Positions 25,184-33,529 of a DNA stretch of 64,000 bases are shown piece after piece. The translations under genes and the position numbers were made by a program. Below the pieces are notes generated by a model. It did no database searches and was not told where the DNA came from. It saw nothing but the letters and a program-made list of their open reading frames with translations. Source of the DNA: Thalassococcus arenae (GTDB lineage Bacteria > Pseudomonadota > Alphaproteobacteria > Rhodobacterales > Rhodobacteraceae); contig NZ_JAHRWL010000003.1 of NCBI RefSeq assembly GCF_019104745.1, positions 1 to 64,000 of the forward strand. The letters are read 5' to 3'. Within the stretch, counting starts at the first letter, position 1. Every line of letters begins with the position of its first letter.

Positions 25184-25650
25184 GCTTCTGTTCCCCCGTG
25201 CAGGCTGCGGACGTGGCGGGCAAGGTGCCAGGCCGTGTAGACCATCATCAGCGCCAGACCCGTGAGAAGCGCGATGTCCGAATAGAAGGTCGGGATGTAC
25301 AGCGTCGGGCTTTCGCGCCAGACCCGCCAGGCATAGCGGGTGTAGTCCCAGGCCCAGGAAAGCAACCAGAGGCCGACGACAAGGCTGATGATCTCGCCGA
25401 CGATGGCGAGGACGGTATGCCCGCGTTCCGTCTTGATGAAGATCTCGAGCACGTTCGCCCGGATATGCGTGTTCTCGCGCGAGGCGTTCACCGATCCCAG
25501 GATGTACAACCAGAGGGTTGGATACAGCATCGTTTCCTCAAGCCCCATGACCGGGACCTGAAGCACATATCGCGTAACGACCTGAACGAACTGGCCAAGC
25601 GCCACGACGCAGATCAACGCCGTCAGCAGATATCTTGCAAACTTGTCCAT
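25180..25650 (-). CDS. dctQ: TRAP transporter small permease (DctQ family)
   Basis: A 156-residue protein with four hydrophobic segments and the DctQ pattern QVVTRYVLQVPVMGLEE followed by ASRENTHIRANVL. The ATG at 25650 follows a GGGGGGAG ribosome site. It is the first gene of the TRAP-oxidase-ridA operon and lies opposite a LysR gene across a 113-base AT-rich gap. It works as the small membrane partner of DctM. Confidence 0.9.
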   Translation of the reverse strand: MDKFARYLLTALICVVALGQFVQVVTRYVLQVPVMGLEETMLYPTLWLYILGSVNASRENTHIRANVLEIFIKTERGHTVLAIVGEIISLVVGLWLLSWAWDYTRYAWRVWRESPTLYIPTFYSDIALLTGLALMMVYTAWHLARHVRSLHGGTEA

Positions 25651-25721
25651 GCACTCCCCCCGCCCCGACTCCCTCCGGGGCTGGTGCAAGTGTCGATGGA
25701 ACGGGCGCATAAACTCAATTT

Positions 25722-25746
25722 GATTATTTCTCTGAATTAATAAATC
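25722..25746. promoter_or_regulatory. AT-rich inverted repeat between dctQ and lysR
   Basis: GATTATTT (25722-25729) and AATAAATC (25739-25746) are near-perfect inverted arms in an unusually AT-rich patch midway between the divergent dctQ and lysR starts. Position and symmetry fit a LysR-type operator overlapping the promoters. Confidence 0.5.
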
Positions 25747-25763
25747 TGCTTTATGCTTGGTCC

Positions 25764-26699
25764 ATGAACCTGTCGTTCCGCCAAATGATGACCTTCCGCG
25801 AAGTCATGCGATCGGGCTCGATCACCGAGGCGGCCCGCGCCCTTGGTCGGACGCAACCCGCGGTCTCGACCATGATCCGGACGCTGGAGGATCAACTGGG
25901 CCTGCGGCTGTTCCTGCGGTCGCACGGAAAACTGGCGCCCACGCCCGAGGCGCGCTTCTTTCTCGAGGAGTGCGAAGAGATCCTCGCTCGGGTGGAACGC
26001 ACCGAACGCACGATGGATCGCGTCAGTGCGCTGCAATCGGGCAAGCTCAAGCTCGCCAGCCATCCCGCGGCCTCGAGCGTGTTCCTGCCCCGGCTGCTGA
26101 CCCGGTTCCTCGAAGGCAAGGACGATCTTGAGGTATCTTTCATCATGCGCTCCTCGGACGTCATCGAGGACCTGATCGCGTCGCAGCAGTTCGATGTCGG
26201 GTTTTCCGAAACCCCCGCGCCCCGCGCCTCGATCCGTCAGGTGGATTACGACCTCGAATGCGTCTGCGTGCTGCCGCCTGACGACCCGCTTGCCAGCCGC
26301 CACGCGATCACCCCGACCGATCTCGATGGGCGCTCCATGGCGGTGCTCTTCGACCAACACCCCACCGCGATCCAGACAGAGGCCGCGTTTCGCGCCGCCG
26401 GCGCACGGTTCAACAAGCGGCTGGAATTGCGCACCTTTCTGCCCGGCCTGCAATTCGTCGCTGCGGGGGTCTGCGTGATTGTGAGCGACATGATCACCGC
26501 GTACAGTCACCTGATGCAGGCGCCCCAGGACGCGCGGCTTGTGATCCGGCGGTTCCGGCCGCGGATCTCGAACAGCGTGTCGATCCTGACACCGGGCTAT
26601 GCCACGCAATCGCTTGCCGCGCGCGCCTTCATCTCCGACCTCGAAGCCGCGGTGGAGCGGATGCGGGCCGAGATCGAACGGGAACTGACGGCGCATTGA
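25764..26699 (+). CDS. LysR-family regulator of the TRAP-oxidase operon
   Basis: A 311-residue LysR-type regulator. The N-terminal helix-turn-helix is MNLSFRQMMTFREVMRSGSI then TEAARALGRTQPAVSTMIRTLE; a ligand-binding domain follows, with VGFSETP and ECVCVLPPDDPLA. It is divergent from dctQ, the arrangement in which LysR proteins control the neighbouring operon in response to its substrate. It is similar in style to regulators of opine/amino acid catabolism (NocR/OccR-like), which would suit the oxidase genes, but that likeness is loose. Confidence 0.9.
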   Translation: MNLSFRQMMTFREVMRSGSITEAARALGRTQPAVSTMIRTLEDQLGLRLFLRSHGKLAPTPEARFFLEECEEILARVERTERTMDRVSALQSGKLKLASHPAASSVFLPRLLTRFLEGKDDLEVSFIMRSSDVIEDLIASQQFDVGFSETPAPRASIRQVDYDLECVCVLPPDDPLASRHAITPTDLDGRSMAVLFDQHPTAIQTEAAFRAAGARFNKRLELRTFLPGLQFVAAGVCVIVSDMITAYSHLMQAPQDARLVIRRFRPRISNSVSILTPGYATQSLAARAFISDLEAAVERMRAEIERELTAH

Positions 26700-26736
26700 C
26701 GGCCAGCCCAACCGCGCCGGACACGCCTTGCCGGGA

Positions 26737-26949
26737 TCAGCATCCGTGGACCTGATCGACGGGTTTTGATGCCAGAAAGTGCGGCCGGTTCGGACGCGCG
26801 GTCGGTAGGGAAAGCCCGGAAATGTCCCAGTCGTCGACCATGGCGCGGACAAAGGCGTCTTCTTCGGCGCCGGTGATCGATGCAAGATCGCCGTCGACCA
26901 TGTCGGTCGGGATGGCAGCGTGCACCCAGCCGACGGTTTCGATCGGCAC
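26737..26949 (-). CDS. unrecognised short frame, possible gene remnant
   Basis: Seventy residues starting from GTG (PIETVGWVHAAIPTDMVDGD and onward), with balanced acidic and hydrophobic content and codon use like real genes here, yet no ribosome site. The frame stays open upstream toward the response regulator stop. It may be the C-terminal remnant of an enzyme or a small protein downstream of the two-component system. I do not recognise it. Confidence 0.3.
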   Translation of the reverse strand: MPIETVGWVHAAIPTDMVDGDLASITGAEEDAFVRAMVDDWDISGLSLPTARPNRPHFLASKPVDQVHGC

Positions 26950-26981
26950 CTTGCCCGCGTGACCGATCCGGGGACCGCGCC

Positions 26982-27659
26982 TCAGCCCTCGTAGGCGTAG
27001 CCGACACCATAGACGGACCGGATCGGGTCCCAGTCGGTCTTTGAATGGATCTTTCGGCGGATGTTCCGGATGTGGCTGTCGATCGTCCGGTCGAACACCT
27101 CGGTGTCATCGGGAAACGCCAACGAGAGCAGTTGATCGCGCGAAAACACCCGACCCGGGCGCGCAGCCAGCGCCGCCAGAAGCGAAAATTCGCGACGCGT
27201 CAGATCGAGATCGGCACCGTCCAGCGTTGCACGCCACTTCTCCGGGTCGATGTGCAACCGCACCGCTTCCGTCTCGGTCGCCTGCCCACCCGAGGGACGC
27301 CGCCGCAGCACGGCCCGCACCCGAGCCACCAGCTCTCGCGGGGAATAGGGTTTGCAGACATAGTCGTCCGCGCCAAGCTCGAGCCCGAGAAGGCGGTCGA
27401 TCTCCTCGACGCGGGCTGTCGTCATGATGATGGGCACGTCCGACCTCTGCCGCAGTTCGCGGCAGATGGTCAGACCGTCCACGCCCGGCAGCATCAGGTC
27501 GAGGATGATGAGGTCATGGCGCTTGGCAAGGACCGTCTCGACCGCGTGGGTGCCTGTCGACAACAACTCCACCTCCATACCATCGGAGCGCAGGTAGTCG
27601 CGCACCACCTCGGCAAGCGCGATCTCGTCCTCGACGATGAGGATGCGGACATTGGTCAT
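26982..27659 (-). CDS. OmpR-family response regulator, BaeR-like
   Basis: A 225-residue response regulator. The receiver domain (1-120) has the acidic pair in VEDE, the phospho-acceptor Asp in ILDLMLPGVDG (about residue 55) and Lys in VCKPYSPREL. The C-terminal winged helix has LTRREFSLLAALAARPGRVF and RTIDSHIRNIRRKI. It overlaps the histidine kinase stop by four bases. The winged helix is closest in style to BaeR/CpxR. A candidate site lies in the divergent promoter at 29119-29147. Confidence 0.92.
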   Translation of the reverse strand: MTNVRILIVEDEIALAEVVRDYLRSDGMEVELLSTGTHAVETVLAKRHDLIILDLMLPGVDGLTICRELRQRSDVPIIMTTARVEEIDRLLGLELGADDYVCKPYSPRELVARVRAVLRRRPSGGQATETEAVRLHIDPEKWRATLDGADLDLTRREFSLLAALAARPGRVFSRDQLLSLAFPDDTEVFDRTIDSHIRNIRRKIHSKTDWDPIRSVYGVGYAYEG

Positions 27660-29062
27660 GTCCGCTCCTCCGGCAAGGTGAAGGTGACGTTCAGGCCGCC
27701 CAAGTCCGATGGCGCGGCGACGATCCGCCCCCCATGTGCCTCCACGATGGCCTTGCAGACCGACAGGCCCAACCCCGATCCGCCGAGCGCACGCGAGCGC
27801 GACCCTTCAGCTCTGTAGAACCGGTCGAACAGACTGGGCAGCACATCATCCGGCGCCCCCGGCGGCGTGTCGTCAATCGAGACATGCGCCAGGCCGTCGG
27901 CGCGCCAGATCCGCAACCGGACCTTGCCGGGCGCATCGGTATACCGCGCGGCGTTCTGCAGAAGGTTGTCGATGACTTGCGCGATCCGGGTCCGGTCACA
28001 GTTCAGCGGAAGCGTTTCGGGACACGCGCAATCGATCTCGAGCCCGGCTGCCTCGAGCGTCGGGCGCGCGGTTTCGGCGGCCTCCAGAGCGATGTCCGCC
28101 AGATCCTCGCGGCCGATATCGGCCACCAGTTCCGGTTCGCGGGAATAGGTCAGAACCTTGAGATCCTGCACCAGGCGCGACAGCCGCATCTGCGCCGCGT
28201 GCATCTCGGCCAGCGTTTCTTGGTTGGGCTGGCGCACGCCGTCCTGCAACGCCTCGATCTGTGCGCGCAGCACCGCAAGCGGTGTCTGCAGTTCGTGCGA
28301 AGTGTTGGAAATCCACTCTCGTTCGGCTTGCGAGGTCCGTGCCAAGGTCTCGGCCAGTACGTTGTAATGCACGATCAGATCGCCCAGTTCGTCGGTCCGG
28401 TCCTTGTCGATCCGCTTGCTGTAATCACCCGATGCAAGTGTCTTTGCCCCGGCTTCCAGCCGCTTGATCGGTACGAGGATTTGACGGGCGATCAGAAAGG
28501 CCGCCGCGGCGGACACCAGCAGCGCGATCAGCGCCGAGAACGCAAGCGACGCGTATTGGCCGCGAATGAAGAAGGCATCACTGGTGCTGTCGGAAAACAC
28601 CGGCGCGTTCAGGCGGATGTAGCCGAGCGGGTCGCCCTCCTCGCATCTGCGATCGATGCAGACGGGACGCTGCTCGTGAACCGGGGTGCGCACGATCGCA
28701 CCAGCGATGCGTGTGCCGGAGGCGTCAAGCAGCGCCAGCCGGTCGCCGATCATCAGGGGGTCAGCGTTGATTTCTTCCTGGTCCGGGTTGCCCGGCGGCG
28801 TGAAATGCGTGCGCACGAAATCGTTCCATGCTCGCGGATCGTCCGCCAGCTCCGGCCAGCCCGGCGCATCGGGATCATGCGCCAGCGCCAGTTCGCGCAC
28901 CAGCGTGTTGAAGCGGATCATTTCCCCTCTCAGCAGGTATTGCGAGAACCCGTCGCGCATCGACAGCGCCACCAGCAGCGCCATGGTACCGATAACCAGC
29001 ACCGCGGTGGCCGCGATGGCGAGAAAGATCTTGGTGGTCAGTGACAGGCGCAAGCGGTCCAT
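27656..29062 (-). CDS. sensor histidine kinase, BaeS-like
   Basis: A 468-residue kinase. Transmembrane segments lie at about 10-32 and 170-192 and frame a periplasmic sensor region of about 135 residues with a CIDRRC cysteine pair. HAMP follows, then the H-box SNTSHELQTPLAVLRAQIEA (His near 250, with Gln where Arg is usual), then the N, G1 and G2 boxes (DNLLQNAARYTD, GSGLGLSVCKAIVEAHGG). The IEALQDGVR stretch is typical of BaeS. The ATG at 29062 was chosen because upstream codons are promoter DNA. It is divergent to the ferric-reductase-like operon, which it may control. Confidence 0.9.
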   Translation of the reverse strand: MDRLRLSLTTKIFLAIAATAVLVIGTMALLVALSMRDGFSQYLLRGEMIRFNTLVRELALAHDPDAPGWPELADDPRAWNDFVRTHFTPPGNPDQEEINADPLMIGDRLALLDASGTRIAGAIVRTPVHEQRPVCIDRRCEEGDPLGYIRLNAPVFSDSTSDAFFIRGQYASLAFSALIALLVSAAAAFLIARQILVPIKRLEAGAKTLASGDYSKRIDKDRTDELGDLIVHYNVLAETLARTSQAEREWISNTSHELQTPLAVLRAQIEALQDGVRQPNQETLAEMHAAQMRLSRLVQDLKVLTYSREPELVADIGREDLADIALEAAETARPTLEAAGLEIDCACPETLPLNCDRTRIAQVIDNLLQNAARYTDAPGKVRLRIWRADGLAHVSIDDTPPGAPDDVLPSLFDRFYRAEGSRSRALGGSGLGLSVCKAIVEAHGGRIVAAPSDLGGLNVTFTLPEERT

Positions 29063-29118
29063 TCCCCATCCTGGCCCGGGATTGTGCAGAGAGTATGCAG
29101 GCCACCGCCGGGAGCCGA

Positions 29119-29147
29119 GTTCAAATTCGCAGTTTAAGCGTTTGAAC
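29119..29147. promoter_or_regulatory. inverted repeat in the divergent kinase/ferric-reductase promoter
   Basis: GTTCAAA (29119-29125) and TTTGAAC (29141-29147) are perfect arms; the right side also contains the tandem GTTTAAGC/GTTTGAAC (29132-29147) with 8-base period. OmpR-type regulators often bind such repeats, so this may be the site of the adjacent response regulator. Confidence 0.5.
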
Positions 29148-29261
29148 GTATTTGTGAAATCCCGCCTGACCTGCCGGCTCCGGAATGACCGGCATCTCGG
29201 TATTGGCTGCACATTCCAGCGCCAGAATCCGGGGCAGATCGATTCTGCAAGGACTGCAACC

Positions 29262-30611
29262 ATGTTGAGAAACATCAGGATTTCCCTTTGGGGGCTCATC
29301 GCGGGGCTGACTGTGCTTTGGCTGCTTGCCAATCTGCCGTTTCCCGATGATCTGACCGTCATCACGCTCCGCAACCTGCTTGTGCAGTATTCCGGTGTGA
29401 TCGGCATCAGCGTGATGAGCGTTGCGCTGATCCTTGCCGTGCGGCCCGTCTGGCTGGAGCCCTGGCTCGGCGGTCTGGACAAGTCTTACCGGCTGCACAA
29501 ATGGCTGGGCATCGCGGGTCTCGTGGCCGCGATCTTTCATTGGGTCGCTTCGAACGTGCCGGAATGGGCCGTGAGCCTTGGTGTGTTGGCAGCACCCGAA
29601 CGGCGTGCACCGCCCGCAGGTGGCGCAACCGTGGATATCGTGACCATCGAGTCGGTCTTGAACGGGTTGCGGGGCACCGCCGAGGGGCTGGGTGAAAAGG
29701 CGTTCTATGTCGCGGTGCTTCTGATCGCGCTGGCCCTGATCAGGCGCTTTCCCTACCGGCTTTTCGCGAAGACGCATCTGTTCATCGCCGTTGCCTACCT
29801 GGTTCTCGTCTTCCATTCCGTGGTGCTTCTGGATTTCTCCGCGTGGATGCTGCCGCTGGGCATCGCCACGGGGCTTCTGATGCTGGCGGGCACCGTTTCG
29901 GCCGTGCTTGTCCTGACGCGGCAAGTCGGCAAACGGCGCAAGGTCGCCGGGACGGTCGAAGAGCAGCACCTTTTCAAGGATATGAATGTGCTCGAGACCA
30001 CCATCCGGCTTGATGACGGATGGACGGGCCACAAGAGCGGCCAGTTCGCCTTCGTGACTTTCGACCAATCAGAGGGCGCGCATCCGTTCACCATCGCCTC
30101 TGCCTGGGATGCGAGCGATCCGCGCATCATGTTCATCACCAAGGGATTGGGCGACTACACCGACGACATGCCCGAGCGGGTACGGGTCGGCAGCCAGGCG
30201 ATCGTCGAAGGGCCCTATGGCGGGTTCACCTTCGAGGACACCGCGGCGCGCCAGATCTGGATCGGAGGCGGCATCGGGATCACACCCTTCATCGCGCGCA
30301 TGAAGCACCTCGCGAAGAATGCGGGCAGTCAAACGGTGGATCTTTTCCACACCACTCCGCGTCTGGCGCCCGAGGCGCGCGAGAAGCTGACCGCAGACGC
30401 CAAGGCGGCCGGGATCAGGCTTCACGTCATGGTCGACGATGAGGACGGGTTGCTGACCGGCGAAAGACTGCGCGCCGCCGTGCCGGACTGGCAATCCGCA
30501 AGCGTCTGGTTCTGCGGACCCGCGGCCTTTGCCAAGACGTTGCGCCGCGACCTTGCCGCGCACGGAATGGCCTGCGCTGCCTTCCACCAGGAATTGTTCA
30601 ACATGCGCTGA
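29262..30611 (+). CDS. ferric-reductase-like transmembrane flavocytochrome
   Basis: A 449-residue protein with two parts. Residues 1-215 form about six membrane segments with haem-ligand histidines in SYRLHKWLGIAGLVAAIFHW and in KTHLFIAVAYLVLVFHS. Residues 220-449 form a ferredoxin-reductase-type domain with HPFTIASAW (FAD), GGGIGITPF (NAD) and VWFCGPAAF. It would move electrons from cytosolic NAD(P)H across the membrane to a periplasmic acceptor: ferric iron, another metal, oxygen or a partner protein. No iron uptake genes are near. It is followed after 26 bases by a secreted DUF1566 protein and is divergent to a two-component system. Confidence 0.87.
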   Translation: MLRNIRISLWGLIAGLTVLWLLANLPFPDDLTVITLRNLLVQYSGVIGISVMSVALILAVRPVWLEPWLGGLDKSYRLHKWLGIAGLVAAIFHWVASNVPEWAVSLGVLAAPERRAPPAGGATVDIVTIESVLNGLRGTAEGLGEKAFYVAVLLIALALIRRFPYRLFAKTHLFIAVAYLVLVFHSVVLLDFSAWMLPLGIATGLLMLAGTVSAVLVLTRQVGKRRKVAGTVEEQHLFKDMNVLETTIRLDDGWTGHKSGQFAFVTFDQSEGAHPFTIASAWDASDPRIMFITKGLGDYTDDMPERVRVGSQAIVEGPYGGFTFEDTAARQIWIGGGIGITPFIARMKHLAKNAGSQTVDLFHTTPRLAPEAREKLTADAKAAGIRLHVMVDDEDGLLTGERLRAAVPDWQSASVWFCGPAAFAKTLRRDLAAHGMACAAFHQELFNMR

Positions 30612-30637
30612 AGACGCAAACGCCAAGGAGAATACTC

Positions 30638-31879
30638 ATGCCGACAAGATCCATCTTCAGAACCGTTTCGCTGGCTTTGCCGACCTATGCCGTGGCAGCA
30701 AGCGTGTCATTCGCCGAAGCCCCGTTTCCGATCCCCGATACGATGCAGAGCGCTTGCTATGACGCGACGCGGGAAATCGGCTGCCCTGCTCCCGGCGAAC
30801 CGTTCTACGGGCAGGATGCGCAGCATCTGGGTCCGCAGCAAAGCTATACGGACAATGGCGACGGTACGGTCACCGATGAAGTCACCGGCCTGATATGGGT
30901 GCAGTCGCCCGACCTGAACGGTGACGGCGTTATCGACATCGATGACAAGTTGACCTACGAGGAGGCGCTGGCAGGCGCAGAGACCTTCGAGCTCGGCGGC
31001 TATGACGACTGGCGGCTGCCGACCATCACCGAGATGTATTCGCTGATGAATTTCAACGGCATCGACCCGAGCGGCCTTGAAGGTGACGATAGCTCGGCCA
31101 TCCGGCCCTTCATCGACACCACTGTTTTCGATTTCGGCTATGGCGACACCGAGGCGGGCGAACGCCTGATCGACGGGCAACTGGCGTCGAGCACACGCTA
31201 CGTTTGGAACACCATGCACGGGCAGGACGAGACTCTTTTCGGCGTGAACTTCGCCGACGGTCGGATCAAGGGCTACGGCCTGACCCTGCGGGGACAGCCC
31301 AAGGAATTCTACGTTATGTATGTGCGCGGACCTGTAGGCTACGGAGTGCCGGACCTTGCCGACAACGGCGACGGCACCGTGACCAATGCCGCCACCGGGT
31401 TGATGTGGGCGCAGGCCGATAACGGCGAGGCGATCAGCTGGGAAGACGCGCTGGCCTGGGCGGAGGCGATGAACGCGGCGGACTATCTCGGATACGACGA
31501 CTGGCGCGTGCCGAACGTCAAGGAACTGCAGGGTCTCGTCGAATACACCCGCTCGCCCGATACCACCGGCTCGGCGGCGCTGGACCCGGTGTTCCGGATC
31601 AGCGAGATCATCAACGAAGCGGGCGAGCCCGACTATCCGTTCCACTGGAGTTCCACCACCCACGCCAATTTCACCGACCATCCCGGCACCTTCGCCGCCT
31701 ATGTCAGCTTTGGCCGGGCGATGGGCTACATGAACGGCTGGACGGATGTGCACGGAGCGGGGGCCCAACGTTCCGATCCCAAGGTCGGCGACGCCGCGAA
31801 TTACCCGAAAGGCAACGGCCCGCAGGGCGATGCGATCCGGGTATTGAACCACGTTCGGCTCGTGCGCGACGCCGACTGA
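30638..31879 (+). CDS. exported DUF1566 protein with two repeats and an EF-hand-like loop
   Basis: A 413-residue protein with an N-terminal signal peptide (cleavage near residue 26, SFAEA). It carries two copies of the DUF1566 (Lcl C-terminal-like) motif: DNGDGTVTDEVTGLIWVQ at 72-89, with YDDWRLPTITE, and DNGDGTVTNAATGLMWAQ near 243, with YDDWRVPNVKE. Residues 92-103 (DLNGDGVIDIDD) fit a calcium-binding EF-hand/dockerin loop. DUF1566 proteins are mostly uncharacterised, surface or periplasmic. Ribosome site CCAAGGAGAATACTC. Its close coupling with the ferric-reductase-like gene suggests it is an electron acceptor, metal binder or substrate presenter in the periplasm; this is inference. Confidence 0.8.
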   Translation: MPTRSIFRTVSLALPTYAVAASVSFAEAPFPIPDTMQSACYDATREIGCPAPGEPFYGQDAQHLGPQQSYTDNGDGTVTDEVTGLIWVQSPDLNGDGVIDIDDKLTYEEALAGAETFELGGYDDWRLPTITEMYSLMNFNGIDPSGLEGDDSSAIRPFIDTTVFDFGYGDTEAGERLIDGQLASSTRYVWNTMHGQDETLFGVNFADGRIKGYGLTLRGQPKEFYVMYVRGPVGYGVPDLADNGDGTVTNAATGLMWAQADNGEAISWEDALAWAEAMNAADYLGYDDWRVPNVKELQGLVEYTRSPDTTGSAALDPVFRISEIINEAGEPDYPFHWSSTTHANFTDHPGTFAAYVSFGRAMGYMNGWTDVHGAGAQRSDPKVGDAANYPKGNGPQGDAIRVLNHVRLVRDAD

Positions 31880-31895
31880 GCGGCGAGGGCATGAA

Positions 31896-32603
31896 TTGGC
31901 CTATGTGACCAGCTACTCGGTGGGGAATCCACCGATCAGGCGCGCGATCCTGGATATCGCAGTGATCGCCGCGCTTTGGTCGCTGTCTTCGGTCGGCTAC
32001 TACGCGATCAGGGATCAACTGGGCCTGGCGAACGGCTATCGCGATGCGCCGTTCGTCTACGCGGTCTATTATCTCGGCTTCACGATGGTGGCGGTGCCGC
32101 TTTTCCGGCACCGCCTGCGCACATGGCACCCCCCTGCCCACGGTGTTCTGCCGATCATCGCGGTTGTGGGCATGATCGTCGCGTTCACGGTCGGAATCCT
32201 GCCCGTGCTGCCCGAAATCGACCTGTCGCTTGCACCCCGCAATCCTCCGGAGTTCATGTTCGCCGACGCGATGTATTACGTCGCGAAATCCTTCGAGATC
32301 CTGTTCCAGCAGTTGTTGATCCTGACGCTGGTCCTGGTGTTCCATTCCTTCGGCTGGAGGATGCTGCGTATCGGCATCGTGACCGCCGCGCTGTTCGGTC
32401 TGTTTCACCTGTCCCTGGTCTTCAACGGGGCAACGTCCTTTTACGTCGCCCGCTTCACGATAGCCGCGACCTGTTTCGGCGCTGTGGTGCCGAGCCTGAT
32501 CTTGGCAACGCGCAATGGAGCGACGCTGTCCTTCGGGTTGCATTGGGGGTTTTACGTGGCAGACAACATCTTCACCCACTTTATGTTGTCGTCACCATCC
32601 TGA
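31896..32603 (+). CDS. multi-pass membrane protein, CPBP-like
   Basis: A 235-residue membrane protein with about six hydrophobic segments. The motif FGLFH (F-x3-H, about 168-172) and LHWGFYVADN near the C-terminus recall CPBP/Abi intramembrane proteases, but the expected EE-x3-R in the preceding helix is replaced by FEILFQQL, so protease activity is doubtful. The start is uncertain: TTG at 31896 (GAGGG seven bases upstream) or GTG at 31905; an ATG at 31891 is out of frame and stops after five codons. It follows the DUF1566 gene by 16 bases and ends the operon. Confidence 0.7.
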   Translation: MAYVTSYSVGNPPIRRAILDIAVIAALWSLSSVGYYAIRDQLGLANGYRDAPFVYAVYYLGFTMVAVPLFRHRLRTWHPPAHGVLPIIAVVGMIVAFTVGILPVLPEIDLSLAPRNPPEFMFADAMYYVAKSFEILFQQLLILTLVLVFHSFGWRMLRIGIVTAALFGLFHLSLVFNGATSFYVARFTIAATCFGAVVPSLILATRNGATLSFGLHWGFYVADNIFTHFMLSSPS

Positions 32604-32635
32604 GGACCGGCTGGATGCGCAGGGCACATTCGCGG

Positions 32636-33211
32636 TCACCGCGATTGGCCGGTTGCCGCCAAACAAAGATTCCTGAGGGTTTGCAGCAACCGGACGAGAT
32701 GATCCCGGTCACGCGCCACGCTGCCGGCCGACTTGGCGGAGCGCTGAACGAAATCCGACAAATCCGAAAGGTCGAGACCCGCGTTTGCCAGCGCTTTCCG
32801 ATGGGGTGACAAGAGGCGTTGGATCACGAGGCGGAATTCTTCTGCCGAAGCCGTCATCTCTTCCTGGCCGGCGGCATTGAAACCATCGATCAGGTCCTGG
32901 GCGTTGGGCATCTCCCGGACAAGATCGAAGCCACCAAGAACCATTCGGTCAAAAACAATGTCGAGCTGCCCGCCAAGGTGGTCGATGCCGCCAAGTTCAG
33001 CCTCGATTTCCGATAGTGCGTTCCGGGTATGGAACCGGATCAGCGCCCTCAGCACGTCGTCCTTGTTCTTGTAGGTATTGTAGAGCGTCTGGCGGCTGAC
33101 CCCGGCTTCCTGGGCCAGATCCCCCATGCTCGTTCGCTTGACCCCATAGCGGGTGAACATCCGCACAGCGGCGCCGAGAATGGTTTTTTCGGTTTCGGTC
33201 ATGGTTGACAT
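32636..33211 (-). CDS. TetR-family regulator
   Basis: A 191-residue TetR-type repressor. The N-terminal helix-turn-helix is TILGAAVRMFTRYGVKRTSM then GDLAQEAGVSRQTLYNTYKNKD; the rest is a helical ligand domain. A start at 33202 (MTETEK) is also possible. TTGACA half-sites surround its start, including a perfect palindrome at 33257-33271, which suggests autoregulation and control of the divergent SDR gene at 33530. Confidence 0.88.
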   Translation of the reverse strand: MSTMTETEKTILGAAVRMFTRYGVKRTSMGDLAQEAGVSRQTLYNTYKNKDDVLRALIRFHTRNALSEIEAELGGIDHLGGQLDIVFDRMVLGGFDLVREMPNAQDLIDGFNAAGQEEMTASAEEFRLVIQRLLSPHRKALANAGLDLSDLSDFVQRSAKSAGSVARDRDHLVRLLQTLRNLCLAATGQSR

Positions 33212-33271
33212 ATTGACATTCAGAAAAAGATTGTCAAATAGACAAACGAACGATCGATGTCAATTTGACAT
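33205..33271. promoter_or_regulatory. cluster of TTGACA half-sites, probable TetR operators
   Basis: TTGACA occurs at 33205-33210 and 33213-33218, TGTCAA at 33232-33237, and a perfect 15-base palindrome ATGTCAATTTGACAT at 33257-33271. The first copies overlap the start of the TetR gene. The pattern fits repeated binding by one dimeric repressor. Confidence 0.6.
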
Positions 33272-33529
33272 GCCTTCAGGCCCTGAACGGACAGCGACCA
33301 CGGCGCCCTGACAGCGAACGGGCCATCTCACACCGATGGTGTCGTTTTCGGGCCGGGCGGCTGGCGGTATCGGGCGAATTCGACAGCGGAACCGCCACCA
33401 CGCTGACCGGATCGACAATTCGCCTGGCCCATCCCGCGGCGCGGGAAACAACCACGGGGTGCGGCCCCAACAGATTGGCGGCGCCCCCCTTTTCCAAGCG
33501 TCCGACCCCGAACAAACAGGAGACCAAGC

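Noticed and set aside
31896-32603. Active CPBP intramembrane protease
   Set aside because: The F-x3-H motif is present but the EE-x3-R motif is missing, so only a loose family likeness is claimed.
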